From Humulus lupulus (taxonomy: Eukaryota > Streptophyta > Magnoliopsida > Rosales > Cannabaceae): a stretch of DNA of 64,000 nt. The translations under genes and the position numbers were made by a program. Under the pieces are notes generated by a model. It was not told the origin of the DNA. It ran no database searches and was given only the letters and a program-made list of their open reading frames with translations. Location of the stretch: the NCBI RefSeq assembly GCF_963169125.1, contig NC_084795.1, positions 264,301,042 to 264,365,041 on the forward strand. The letters are read 5' to 3'. The first letter of the stretch is position 1. Every line of letters starts with the position of its first letter. This document shows positions 1 through 12,904 of the stretch, one piece after another.

Positions 1-2651
1 TCTAACATCAAGGGTACACATTCTCATAAAAAATGTCGATGCATAATTTATCCCTAAAGTACTGAATGTTGTCCTCGATAGCATATGATAAGGGAATGTC
101 TCCAAGAATAAATTCCAAGTGTTTGATGGCGAATACGCCGCAATCTCCACTAAAACCAAGAAATCTTGATTGTGATTGTATTGAAAATTAAAGGAGAACA
201 GTATTGAAAATCTGAATTTAGTATGTCTACTTGGTTCTAGACTGTGGGACAATATCAGTGGACATGCGCCGCCAATCAAAGTTTGGAACGGTGATCTTCG
301 GTCTAGCTATTTTCAACTTGGGGTGTCCTTTAAACATACCAGAAGCGTTGAGTAAAGATGGAAGCATCCTAGTCCAAGGCTCGATCAACTCAGACAACTT
401 GTTATGGCTAAAGTTGGAATGATCTGAGTCAAATACAGTGATCATCTAATCAGCGAAATTTATTTCTCAAAGGACCCAGTGCCGATTTTCCATGCACCAG
501 TGGAAGTAGACCTCGTTGCAATCACCCCAAGGCTTCTTGTACTTTTTGGCATCTCCTTTCAGGAAATCAAGAATGTCCGAGTCCCATTGGTAAGTCCTGC
601 CATTTTTCTTGAATTCCTCATATCTAGCAGGAATATATTGTGCAAATGATGAATCAAGTACGGTGGCTTTCACGGGGTACGTCTTCGGCAACTCAAAAAG
701 ACGTCTCCATATAAGATAATTCGCAGCGTTGAGATGCTGCAAATAAATAGAGTAACATTAAGGAAGAGTGGATTGTTAAAATGAGATAAATGTTCTAACA
801 AACATAAGAGACTTACAGTTTCTGCCAACCATTCTTTTGCCACCTTCAACTTCAAGAACCAAACAGGGGTCCCATCACAACATTCCAACTTCCTCGGTCT
901 GCTGTTGTCAATCTCACCGAGTACCCATCAGTTAAAAGTTGTCAACATATCATGATCCAACACCTTTAAAGGAAGGATCGTAACTGGGTCCTTGAACTTT
1001 GGTTTCTTGGTTGCTGGAGTATAGTCCTCGTACCTTACTGGTCTCTGTCTAGTGCGCTTACCTATAAAGGAGCAATTAGTATCTAATCTCTTTAAAACAA
1101 AAAAAAAAACTCATGGATTAGTCATACCTAAGACCGTCTGCACTGGCTGAGAAGGTGTGACTTCTCCAACAGAAGGCTCGTAACATGAGGGGAGAATGTC
1201 GTACTCTACATCCTTTGTTGGAGTAGGTGCATGAGTATGTGCAGGAGTAGGTGCAGGAGTAGGTATACCACCTAGTGTTGCCAGCTTCTCTAATATGACT
1301 TCTTGATTTTTAAGGACGATACCTAGAGTGGCCTTAACCTCGTCCATTGCACTTGATAGTCTGGCCATCTCACCCAACACCTCCTCATAAGCCCCATGAG
1401 CAGGAGCAGAAGTAGGTTCTGTACTAGTATCTGCAGCAGTCTCTGTCGGGGCATCCTCCACAAATATGCCAGCCTCAACGACTATCTCAGCCACCGCAAC
1501 AGCCTTTGCCTCAGGATCATAAGGTCTTCCATCCTCTGGTGTAGGCTGGATCATATTCTGCAGCATCGCATACCTAGGAGCATCCCCCTCTGTCCTCTGA
1601 TATATGGCATCGAAGAAGTCTCGCTCATTTGGTCGAGGCCTTAGGATAGAAATGCATGACAATTGTAATGGAAACAAAGCAATCAAATTAGAAACGACAT
1701 AAGTTGATTAGTATAATTCAAAAGTTCTTGAATTATTTAAATGTAATATAACTTACATGTCTCCTCGCAAGTACATCCTTCAAATGCAAATGCTTCGGCT
1801 AGCCTATGCTCTCCCACTATAGCATCCTAGGGAACTTTAATCACAGGGCTTGGCGTGTTCCTTCTGTAAATCAAGAATCGTCTCGTATGCCCAATATTGC
1901 AAGGCTGGTGGATACCCCTTGCAAGTGTACTTTGCCTCCACCTTAACACCCTTAGAAGACTCCACCTCAGTGATCTTCTTCGCCTTCTTACCTGGTATTG
2001 TAGCACCAATTGCTTTCATATCTCTATTGAATTGTTTCACAGTTGTATCGAATGAAAGGGATCCCCATGGATACTTCTCAAAATAATCTAAATCCTCGAC
2101 CATCGACAATAAATCTTGCCAAATAGCATTGTCGTTCTCAGTGCCCAATAGTATCCCCTCCACAAAGTAAACCAAACCGAGCTTGTACAAATCATCAGGT
2201 ACATCGCACATACTAAAAGCTCGTTCCAACATACTGAACTGAATGTCTTTCTCGGGTTCCACACTGAAATATGTATCAACTAGGCGGGAGGAAGTAATGT
2301 GAGGTTCAATGTCAACGGCAAGTGGTGGACAGGAGCAACTCAGGCCGGTGATAATGGAAAACTCGTGCACCCCAAACTTACATAAGTTTGGCCCATCAAG
2401 AAGTGCACCTCATCGCCACGCAGAGACTTGACCTTCCACAAAAGCAGTGTGTGCACCAATGCCCCAGAGAACGAAAAGGGAGGGGCTATGAAGAATGGTC
2501 CAAAAACAGACTCATTCACCCTCCCCAACAATCCATGCTCCTCAAATCTTTTCTTCAATTTTGTTAACCTCCCGGAACCCCTATAGGTCATACGACCGAC
2601 ATAATGATCCTCCATAGGGATCTCAAGCGGTGGGATACGTTTGGGTGGCAT
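1..2651 (-). pseudogene. Ulp1/C48 peptidase-DUF1985 transposon-type protein, broken
   Basis: This minus-strand gene resembles the SUMO-protease-like (Ulp1, peptidase C48) proteins with an N-terminal DUF1985 domain that plant Mutator-like elements often carry. The start is chosen at 2651 because a pyrimidine tract and acceptor AG lie immediately before ATG (MPPKRIP). The DUF1985 part covers about 2590-1757 (HEFSIITGL, YPWGSLSFDTT), followed by a Pro/Ala/Thr-rich linker (1660-1120) and the protease part (about 1060-1). All three catalytic positions are readable: His in HWVL (about 475), Asp in VFDSD (about 440) and Cys in GDCGVF (about 140). GDCGVF is reached by splicing an 81-bp intron (150-230). 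The frame is lost near 2378, apparently by one missing base, and in-frame stops lie near 930, 465 and 445. The end is off the window. I call it a pseudogene; alternative splicing cannot remove the stops inside the protease. Confidence 0.8.
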
Positions 2652-2715
2652 CTGCAAAATATAAAAAAAAAAAAAAGAAGAGAATTAGTTGAATTTATAA
2701 AAAATACTCAATCTA

Positions 2716-3270
2716 TTGTTGTCATCGAAATACTATCGATATACCATCGAAATAGCATCGATGGAGCATGGAATCGATGCCATATATGTTGATTTGGTTT
2801 AGCATCGAAATGGACTCAATATACCATCGAAATGGAATCGCGTACAGATGGCAACCATCAGCATCGATGGTATTTCAATGGTACATCGATGCCATTTCAA
2901 TGGTACATCGATGGAATGTCGATGCTGAGGCGAACATCTAATTTAGATGTTATTTTTGATGTAATATCGATGGTGTATCGATGTTGAATTGATGCCATAT
3001 ATGTTGATTTGCTTCAGCATCGATATGACATCGATGTGGCATCAATATACCATCGATTGCGCATCGATTATGCATCGATGTGGCATCGATATACGATCGA
3101 TTGCGCATCGATGGACTATCGCCTTCATTTACTGGTCCATTGAAATACTATCGATGGAGCATCGATGAAAAACTTTTCAATATTTTAAAAATCTGCACAT
3201 GCACTGTATGTCATCGAATTACCATCGATGAAGCATCGAAATGGCATCGATGTGGAATCGAATGAACATC
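2716..3270. repeat. Dense ATCGAT palindrome array
   Basis: By hand count about twenty copies of the palindromic hexamer ATCGAT lie in roughly 560 bases. Most sit in the phrases CATCGATG, CATCGAAATGG and ATACCATCGA. Two longer related units start near 2775 and 2986 and share the phrase CATATATGTTGATTTG, so part of the array grew by duplication. Spacing is irregular, so it is neither a simple microsatellite nor a CRISPR-like array. It sits between the start codon of the Ulp1-like pseudogene and its putative leader exon, that is, inside an apparent first intron. Confidence 0.75.
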
Positions 3271-3452
3271 GACCCACAAAATTTTTGCAGAATTTAAACA
3301 TAATCTTCCAAAATGATGCACATAGAATCAAACCCATTTTAAGCTACATTTTTTGCAAAATAAAGATTAACAATCAAACCTATTTCATCGATTTATACAT
3401 TACGATTCAATTTTTTTTTTTTAAAAACCACATGACAGCTGTCTTACCTTAC

Positions 3453-3630
3453 CGTGGCTGGCGATGGAGAAGAAGGTGGCGACGGCGGCTGTGAGGAGAG
3501 AGAGAGCTTCGCCTGAGAGAGATGGTGAGAATGTGAGCTCGGTTGAGAGAAAATAATGAGAGAGAAATGAGAGAGTTTGGTTGGGAAGAGAGAATGTGAG
3601 GGGTTTGCTCGGTTAGTGGTAGGAGTGTTT
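3453..3630 (-). other. Putative untranslated leader exon and promoter side of the Ulp1-like pseudogene
   Basis: On the minus strand this stretch is rich in CTCTCT, as plant 5' leaders often are. It ends with a good donor (CACG|GTAAGG at 3453/3452). The matching acceptor lies directly before the ATG at 2651, giving a leader intron of about 800 bases. No coding potential is required here. The exon is inferred from splice signals only. Confidence 0.4.
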
Positions 3631-3785
3631 TTGTCCAAAAATTTAAAAATGGCATATATTTGAGAGAGTATGTTATGTTGGCATTTAAAAAAAAAATTAA
3701 GTATGTTATTGAACATACAGTCTAAAATTTCCCTAGTAAAATTGTTATTTTTTATTAATTTTTGGTTATAACAAAAATTTTTCAA

Positions 3786-4237
3786 GAATTATTAGCCTTA
3801 TTGAAATAATTTTATATAATATCTTTATTGATGAAAAATAAAATAACTATGGTAGCCATTATATATAAAAAAAAATTATTTATTGATAGATCACATTTAT
3901 TAATTAGTAATTAAAAAATGAATGAATATTTACATAACAAAAGTAAAAAAAAAAAAACATGAGATGCTCTCACTCACTCACACACCCACACTCAACTCGC
4001 TCAATTTCAGTTTCCAGATCGAGTCATTTGTTAAAATGTCTCCGTGTAGGCCGTACTGTGGTTGAGACGTACCACTATTAATTTCTTAGGGCTTGAAGTG
4101 TTTCTATTCAGTGCTCCTCCAATGGCATATTCACTTATCTAGTCCCAAGAAAATAAAAATAAAAAAATCTCCCAAATCATAAAACCAAACTATACTCAAT
4201 TTCATTTTCTTTTCCTTTCTTTTCTTTTCTCCCAAAC
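3786..4237 (+). promoter_or_regulatory. Upstream region and 5' leader of STT3
   Basis: This is the non-coding stretch between transposon DNA and the STT3 start codon. It is AT-rich to about 3960. It then contains CACTCAC-type repeats (3970-4000) and ends in a C/T-only tract (about 4202-4233, TTTTCTTTTCC type) directly before the ATG. Pyrimidine-rich leaders are common in plant housekeeping genes. No clear TATA box could be assigned. Confidence 0.4.
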
Positions 4238-7200
4238 ATGGCCGGGAAATCCCAGCCCGAGCCGGTCAACGGCAGTACCAAATCTGGGTCGTCCTCACCT
4301 CCTCCCGCCAATCTCAAGCCCGATCTGTTCAGCCATTTCTCCCTCAAGTCTTTCAAGCTCAAGACCAAGCAACAGGAGCTCCTGATTCGAGTCTCCATTC
4401 TAGGCCTCGTCTACATCTTGGCATTCATCACTCGATTGTTCAGCGTCCTTCGCTACGAGTCCATGATCCACGAGTTTGACCCCTACTTCAACTATCGGAC
4501 CACTGTCTACTTGACTGAGAAGGGTTTCTATGAGTTCTGGAACTGGTTCGACTCCGAGAGCTGGTACCCTCTCGGCCGGATCATTGGTGGGACCCTCTAT
4601 CCGGGTCTAATGGTCACTGCTGCGTTCATCTATTGGACGCTCCGATTTCTCCGTTTCGCCGTCCATATTCGCGAGGTCTGCGTCTTGACCGCGCCTTTTT
4701 TCGCATCCAACACGACGGTGGTGGCATATTTCTTCGGGAAAGAGATTTGGGACTCCGGGGCGGGTCTCGTCGCTGCGGCATTGATCGCAATTTGCCCCGG
4801 TTATATCTCGAGATCGGTAGCCGGGTCGTATGACAATGAGGGTGTCGCGATCTTCGCGTTGTTGCTGACGTTCTACTTGTTTGTGAAGGCCGTCAATACT
4901 GGTTCGCTTGCTTGGTCTCTGGCTTCGGCTTTTGGGTACTTCTACATGGTTTCCGCTTGGGGAGGTTATGTGTTTATCATTAATTTGATCCCGCTTTACG
5001 TGTTGGTGCTGTTGGTCACTGGGAGGTACTCCATGAGATTGTACGTTGCTTATAACTGTATGTACGTGGTAGGAATGTTGCTAGCTATGCAAATTCGGTT
5101 TGTGGGTTTTCAGCATGTTCAGTCTGGGGAGCATATGGCTGCCATGGGAGTCTTCTTCTTGATTCAGGTTTACACAAATTATTCCGTTATAAGTCTCATT
5201 AAGTATGTGGTGATCTAGTACACTCTAAAAGGTCTTATCTTGTTCCCACATTCATACATAGAAATCCGAGTTTGAGCGACCACCGAGCATCTTTTGCTAG
5301 TTAGTTTTTCCTGAAGCGTTTTTATCTTGGCATCTCACTTTTTGGTTTCTTAAATATGCTTTAGTTATATTTTCTTACTTGCATCTTTTTAGGCCATTTA
5401 TATATTCTTAAGGAATGCGTTTTATTTGTATATGCCTTTCTGTTTTTGGTACGGTAGAACAGTTTCTTGATTTTATGCATAAACCAAAGTTGTGCGGGTT
5501 ATTTGGGCAAAATTTTGTTTTGTTCAATTTCCTGATTTCTTTTCTTGGGCTAACTTGGATAATTTTTGCTTAGGTGTTTTACTTTCTAGACTGGGTTAAG
5601 TACATGTTAAGTGACACAAAATTGTTCCAAGCCTTCTTGAGGATCACTGTTACATCTGCAGTTGGTGTTGGTGGTATTGCTTTGGGAGTTGGCATGGCTT
5701 CTGGTTATATATCTCCATGGACAGGCAGATTTTATTCTTTGCTGGATCCAACATATGCAAAGGATCACATTCCAATTATTGCATCTGTCTCTGAACATCA
5801 ACCAACAGCTTGGTCGTCTTTCATGTTTGATTTCCACATCCTTCTCTTCCTTTTCCCAGCAGGTCTCTATTTTTGCTTCAAACGGCTATCAGATGCGACA
5901 ATATTTATCGTAATGTATGGGCTCACAAGCATGTATTTCGCTGGCGTCATGGTTCGGTTAATTCTTGTTGCTACACCAGCGGTTTGCCTTATTAGTGCCA
6001 TTGCTGTGTCTGCGACAGTAAAGAATTTAACACAGTTGTTAAGGGCAAGTAATAAGGTTTCTCAAACTGGTTCTAGCAAAGGAACTGGTAGTGTGAAAAG
6101 CTCTTCCAAGGTTAGAGCCATTTGCTACATGCATAATTGTTAATGTTATTAGAACTTTTTGCTACATGCTCACTCGTATTAAGGATTTATTTAATCATCT
6201 ACTGCTACAAGCAGCTACTTTATGTCCTGGAGTCTGAATGAAACTACATGTTCTTAGCCATTTCATTAAGTTGAGTTGGAGGTTATCAACAATATTGAGG
6301 ATATGCCCTTGTTCTTTTGGAATTATGATTATGAACTCACTGTATTTTTTTTACTGTAATTATTTCTTTTTGTTAATTATTTATGCTATGTTTGTAAATG
6401 TGCTTCTTTCAAATCTGTAAGAAGTTTTGAACTCTCTGGTCATTTGTACACTCGTATTGTCATATAGCTGGTATTCAGCTAATATTATACATCTTCTACA
6501 AAATCAAGAAATCTCAGTTTATATGTATTGAGTATTTGTCCATTTTATATGTCAAAACAATCAGTTCTCAGTTTCATTAGAAGCTCTTTCTTTCTAGGTG
6601 AAAATCCAATAAAATCTTCAATTCATGTTCTGTTTTTGTTTTTTTATTTCTGAGTGATCTGGTTGTGGTGCATTTGTAAGAAGCATTCTTGAATTTATTA
6701 TTTGCTGGTCTAGATGAGTAGGAAATGAAATTTTAGGGATCTAATGGTTAAGAGAGGTATTGGCACTTGAATCAATTGAGAATTATTTGGTTAAAGTTTG
6801 GTCATAGATGGTAGCGTAAATTTCCTATCAGTGGCTATGTAAATGGTCATGGTCTGATATCGTGGAATGGCTTGGCAAAAACTTTGGTTTGTTATTGTTT
6901 CAAAAGGAAGAGGGCCTCAGTAGGGTTAATCAAGGGAAAAACACTTTAACGTATGTGCTTTATAGGATTCAGAGAATTGATGTTATCTTGCTCTACTATA
7001 CAAGCATTTTTTTTTTAAAAAAAAAAATTATTAGCTTTAGTTGTAGTTGTGTGTTACATTTCTTAGTTTTCCTATTTTCCCTATTAAGTATAATTTTACA
7101 AACAAAGTTATAAAAGCGAAACACTAATCTTATTCTTACATATGTTTTACTTTGTAGTATTAGTACCTAGAGCTACAATTAGTGAAGTTATGATAGATAC

Positions 7201-10009
7201 ATTGTAATATACAAATAAGAGTATATTTTATCTTCATTTTCACAATGGGGAGTTTTTAATGCTCGGTTCTTGTTCAATCATTTAACATTTGTGAAACATC
7301 TACTTTCTTATCTTGCTTTCCTGGTCATTGTAGTATTGGTTTTCTTACTTTAGTTAAATATAAATATATATTTAGTAGAATTTCTCACATTTTGTTGTAC
7401 AAACAGGTTTCCATTGATCAATCCCAGCCTTTCCAAAAGAATGGTGCTATAGCCTTACTTTTTGGTGCATTTTACTTGCTCAGTAAGTACGCTACCCATT
7501 GTACCTGGGTCACATCGGAAGCATACTCATCCCCTTCGATTGTCTTGGCTGCAAGGGGTGCCCATGGCAACAGAGTCATTTTTGATGATTATCGTGAGGC
7601 ATACTTTTGGCTTCGTCAAAATACTCCTCAGGATGCTAAGGTGATGTCATGGTGGGATTATGGATATCAGATCACAGCAATGGGAAACAGAACTGTTATA
7701 GTTGACAACAACACCTGGAATAATACACACATCGCTACTGTTGGACGTGCAATGTCATCTTATGAAGATGAGGCGTATGACATAATGAGATCACTGGATG
7801 TTGATTATGTTTTAGTTGTATTTGGTGGTGTGACTGGTTATTCTTCTGATGACATTAACAAGTAAGGCCATAAAAAATTGCATATTTTTTTATTTTTTAA
7901 CAAAATGATTAATATTGGATTAGCTTTTAGAGACATGTAGTTATTTTCTTCTTTGATTTGAATAAGCTTGTTTTTCAACTTTAATCCCCCCCCCCCCCCC
8001 AAAAAAAAAAAAAAAGAAAAAACTAATAAACAATATATGGCTATTAGATATCTGTGTAACGTGCTTATTTTATTTTATTTTATTTCTAATTAGTATTTTT
8101 TTTAATTGCTGATGTGTGTTGAGATCATCACAAATTGACCTTGGCAACATGCCAATGTATTCAAAAATAGGTTACTTTTAACATATAATTTTACCTCTTT
8201 AGTTGAGGACATGTTACTGGTGAAAACTTAAATGAACTGAGAATAATATTATGAATTCTTATTTGTTATTGTATACTTTCATAGGACTTTTTTGTTGTTG
8301 TTGCTTTTCCTTGTTATTTTATACTTTATACAAGTTATGATTTATCATATGATGATGGGAATTACTTCATTCTAGATTTTTGTGGATGGTGAGAATTGGT
8401 GGCGGAGTGTTTCCCGTAATTAAAGAGCCTGAGTACCTTGTTAATGGCGAGTATCGTGTTGACAAGGGTGCAGCTCCCAAGATGTTGAACTGTCTCATGT
8501 AAGTTGCTATCTCATAAATCCATGCGTGGTATATATTTTTATATATATATATATATATAAATCTTTTCATGAATATGGTTCTCTTTTATCGTGCTTATTC
8601 TTCTAGTATTATATTTATTTACCATATTGAAAGAGGCTAGTGTCAGCTCCTCAGTCTTAAAGTTGAATGGGCATCTTTTATCTGCTTTTTCCCCTTCATT
8701 TCCTCTCTGTCTCTCATTGTATTGATTGAATTTTCCATATTAACAAAAGCTGGGTTACGTTAATGTGGATTTGGCCTTTTATTTAGAATCTTTTTTTTTT
8801 CTCTAACAAACAAATTAAAGATTAGGATTTTTTTTTCCTTCCTCGACATAATGGAACGTAATACCTTTTTCCTTATCACCCAAAATGGGAAAGGAAGAAT
8901 GGGAAAATGTTAACCATACACCTTAAACACATTCAGTAATTGTACATTTTGCAGTGTTATTATTAAATTAGTTGATTAATTATGATTGTAATAGACCAAA
9001 TAATCTGGTTACTAATGTCCTATGTTATTCTATTCAAGAAGATAAGCGAATTCTTAAAAATTTTATCATGTCTTTTTCAATTGGTCACTTTGCAAGGTTG
9101 TTACACCCTCACATACATACCCAATGATAATAGATTATGTTTATGGTTCTTAGGTACAGAATATATCATACTATCGGTTCCACTTTCAAATACACAATGA
9201 TAATATGTTTTCCCCTCATTGTGTGTGGTTATTAGGTACAAACTATCATACTATCGGTTTGGAGAGCTGACAACAGAATATGGAAAACCCCCTGGGTAAG
9301 CTCAATATCTTGAAATTATTTTGTAAAATGTGGTAATAATCATGTATGATGTATGCTCTCATCTCACACAGATGCATGATTAAGAACAAGGTTGTGTTCT
9401 GTGTTCTGTGTGATTTGTGCTAATGCATATTTCTTTTACATGGGGCATGAATTTAAGAATGACGACATTTATGCTCTCTCATTTTAAACTATTAACAAAC
9501 TTTACTTCTTGCTTTACCTTTCACCTTTTCTTTTCTATGGGAAGCATTGTATGGAGAGCAGTTGCATTGTTTATTGGCCAACTTATTTATTAGGAAAGAT
9601 GAATATAACTATGCTTCTTAGAATTTTTGTTTTGTTTTGTTGGTTTATTTAAAGTGAGAACAAAAATAATGCTGAAGATTCTCAAAGTATGATCTTTGAG
9701 AACTCTACCTTTCAGTTCACATTTTGTTTTCTTGAATAAAGAATGGTGCTGAACAGTGACTTGTTTTGCTTTGTTATGATACCCATTTCTCAGTTGGCCT
9801 GATCACATGCTTTAATGTGTGCAGAATATCCATATTAACTTGCTACCATTGGTTTCTTTATGTTTTTGGGTGATAACAGGTATGATCGCGCAAGAGGGGT
9901 TGAAATTGGAAATAAGGATATTAAACTAGAACACTTGGAAGAGGCATTCACAACATCCAATTGGATCGTTCGTATTTATAAAGTCAAACCCCCTAACAAC
10001 AGGTGGTGA
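4238..10009 (+). CDS. STT3B: STT3 catalytic subunit of oligosaccharyltransferase (STT3B-like)
   Basis: It encodes the catalytic subunit of the ER oligosaccharyltransferase, which moves the lipid-linked glycan onto Asn in N-X-S/T sites. Six exons join in one open frame: 4238-5167, 5574-6110, 7407-7861, 8376-8498, 9236-9295 and 9880-10009. All introns are GT-AG, giving 744 aa and a TGA stop. Family hallmarks are present: the first luminal acidic motif in EFDPYFNYR (Asp81), SYDNE (199-201), SVSEHQP (381-387), WWDYGYQ (571-577) and NNTWNNT (590-596), which holds N-glycosylation sequons as in other STT3 proteins. The N-terminal half has many hydrophobic segments, as expected for a multi-pass ER protein. 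A hydrophilic N-terminus of about 45 residues and the short tail ending PPNNRW suggest the plant STT3B type rather than STT3A. The subtype is an inference; membership in STT3 is not in doubt. Confidence 0.95.
7986..8015 (+). repeat. C15-A15 homopolymer junction in an STT3 intron
   Basis: Fifteen C are followed directly by fifteen A in the third intron of STT3. Such tracts are unstable and prone to sequencing error, so the exact lengths should be treated with care. An (AT)n run lies further on, near 8537-8560. Confidence 0.9.
9110..9260 (+). repeat. Direct duplication of the intron 4/exon 5 border of STT3
   Basis: The border sequence occurs twice about 82 bases apart. The first copy (about 9110-9180) contains CCAATGATAATA, TTCTTAGGTACAGA and CATACTATCGGTTC. 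The second (about 9191-9260) contains CACAATGATAATA, ATTAGGTACAAA and CATACTATCGGTTT. Only the second copy continues into exon 5 (acceptor AG at 9234-9235) with the expected protein [10 protein letters not shown]. The first carries a usable-looking AG at 9152-9153 that would act as a decoy. Its reading diverges (GTACAGAATATATC), so using it would alter the protein. Confidence 0.8.
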
Positions 10010-12658
10010 GTATTTCTCAGCGTTTCTTGTTCATGCCGTGGTTGTTAGAGAAAGGAGGTGGTAGATAAAACCGCGAGAGGTTAGAGTCTTGAAACATAGT
10101 TGTAGTAATAGTAAACCGTGAGAGGTTAGATTTTTAGTGGCCAAGGCTCTTCAAGTGTTCCAAAATCCCGTTTTTGGAGATCCTCTTTTTCACACTTAAG
10201 CTATATTTAAACGGTTTTGCTTGATTGTGTACCGTTGAGAGACGCTATAAATTCCGAATGTAACTCATTGGTTTTGTGCAACTTCGAGTTTTATACTAAT
10301 CATAAATCTAATGCTCTTCTTTTGAATCATTCTAATTGAAAATGGAATAGAAGTCTGTTCGTTGATGGGTGCATGTTAAAAATTTCACTAATTGCAGTTG
10401 CTCTTAGCTCTGTCCGAATCTCCACATATAAAATGTGCACATATCCAACACTGCATTGTATTTAAAAAATTGCACCTCTTTTTGTTGTGGGTATATTGTC
10501 AATGAGATTTTTGTTTTTCCAAAGAGAAAAATATTACATTTTAAATAAATCTCTACTATATATATATCTATAGACGGATTACCTATACGGTGATCGGTTT
10601 TTTCTTATTTTGTTTTTTCCTTTCATTTTTTTTATATTTCTTCAGTCCTAAATTCATCACACCCATACACACTATACATTACATTATATTTTACCGAATA
10701 AATAAAAATTTGACACTTATATTTTATTATTAATGTTATTTACTTATTATATTTTTTGTTACCCTATTTTTGTTTTGTCAAGTTTTTTTTTTCTTTTGGA
10801 GAACCATCATTCACCATGTATTTTTTTATACTATTATTGTATTGTATATTTTTGTTTTTTCTTAAATTAATTATTCAGTAAAAATTTTTCAAATATTTTT
10901 ATTTTTCATTATTATTTTTATTTCTTTTCTTCTCTTATTTTGTATTGAGGTTTATTTTTTAATAGTATTTTTTTTAATTAAGTAATTAAAATGTGTTCTC
11001 TTTTCATCATTTAAATAAATATTAACATTATAATATGATATATATTAGTTAACTATTTAATATCATATTATTTTTTTATAATATTTTCTTTTTAAATTTA
11101 GTAAATAAAATTTGTACTCCTTATGTCATAATTAAAAAAAAATATTAACATTATGAAATGATATATGTTATTTAATTATTTATTATCATATTTTATATTT
11201 TTAAAAATATCATATTACAATATCTAGCAAAATTATAAAAAATATCTATCAAACATAATTTTGTTTAAGATTATTTTAAATAAAATCATACTATTTGTAA
11301 AAAAAAAAATATTAGTTTCATATTAATTATAAACAAATATATTACAACTTTGTAGAATTATTTTCAAAATAATAAAGAAGAAATAGTATTTTATGATTTT
11401 TTTTTTTAAGGCAAATGCGATCATTCATTTTATTTATCTGTTATTGTTTTTTTTTTCTTTTAATTTAACTGTTTTTACATCATTAAAACCATATATGTGT
11501 ATTAATTTTTGCTGAATATGTATGTTATTGTATGTGTATTATTAACTTTGTAAGATTATCAAATAAAATATATTTTTTAAAAAAACATTAAAAAAATCTA
11601 TTTTCACTAATTATACTTAATATTTTAGCTAAAGAGTCCTTGTATGTTTATACATTGTTATGTGACATATATCTAAATTAATTTGAAATATATTCTTTAC
11701 ATACTAGATCATTGTGATAAGTGTGTTAGTTTTCTTTTGATATTTTACTTGGTGTTTTTTTTCCAATATATTATTATGAAGTTTTTCCAATATATATAGT
11801 TATTTAAAAAAAAAAAAAACTACTTAACGTAAAAAGTGTGTTAGTTTTTTTTTCTATTGGATCTCCTCATTTAAGTTTTCCTTTACACTTTATTGGAGTT
11901 TTTAAGAAAAATTATATATATAATTTATTGATTTGCAAGATAGTTATTATTATTTTTTTAATGGGAGAATGTCGCTTTTATTTCTTCCAAATTAATAAAC
12001 TATTTGTGAAGTTGTAAATAGTTGAATTAAATATTTAGAAAATATTAGTTTACAACCAAGTTATCATCTCACAAAATATCAATTTATTAAACAAAGAAAA
12101 ATTGTCATAGAATCGAGGAGTGACAAAATAAATAATAATAATAATAAATATCAAATTCAATAAGTAACACAGTTAATTCAATTTCCAACCCCAAGAAAAA
12201 AAAATGATTAATTATGAACTATTTGTTTATATTATTATTTACTTTTTTCATCTACAAGAATTCTAAACAAGAATATATTTCTTTACTTGTTCATTTTTAA
12301 ATTTATTTTAGTTTTCTCAAAAGAAATAAAATGCTAGAGAAAGAGTAACAGTATAAACGGGTTGCCCTTTACTAATATATATATATATATATATTAATTA
12401 CCTTTTTGTCAAAATTGATTTTTTAAAAAACACTTGCTTTCAGTTTTAAAATTTTAGATTGATTGTGCCATTGATACTCAAAAGCTACTATTTTTGTCTT
12501 ATGTGCTCGTTTATTATTCTTTTAAGTTTCAACATCGGATCACTTGAAAAAATTGACACTAAAATTATGTATTATAATTCCATGTGTAATATCGTGAACA
12601 AGTACATTTTTCTCTTTATTAATTAACTATATCCATAATACAAAGTTTTTAACATGGG
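10010..12658. other. AT-rich intergenic stretch after STT3
   Basis: The first few hundred bases should hold the STT3 3' untranslated region. From about 10540 on the DNA is very AT-rich with long T and A runs. One loose direct repeat is visible: a phrase like AATATTAACATTATAA..ATGATATAT occurs near 11020 and again near 11140. I see no gene, RNA or recognisable element ends. Confidence 0.6.
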
Positions 12659-12904
12659 TGTCGGTGGAATTTTATGCATTAATTAAAATTTAATTTCTTT
12701 GAAATTTTATTTTATTATCAATAAAATAATAGAAATTATTTTTGAGTTAGTCAATCATTTTGCTCACATGTTTTATTTTCATGATTATTTGTTTAATATA
12801 AACTTCTATTAAATCCTAATCATATAACTAATTATATTTATAGTGACGTAACCACAGTGAAATATAAATATGATTATATGTTCAAAAATAAGGTAGTCCT
12901 AAGA

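Noticed and set aside
2716..3270. CRISPR array
   Set aside because: Irregular spacing, no constant repeat-spacer unit, and a plant nuclear context.
3444..3785. Ser/Pro-rich minus-strand protein
   Set aside because: It is best explained as a CT-rich leader exon and promoter; the peptide has no domain.
5168..5218. STT3 ending at 5218 by reading through the first intron
   Set aside because: A donor at 5168 and acceptor at 5573 restore the conserved [14 protein letters not shown] junction, and five more exons follow in frame.
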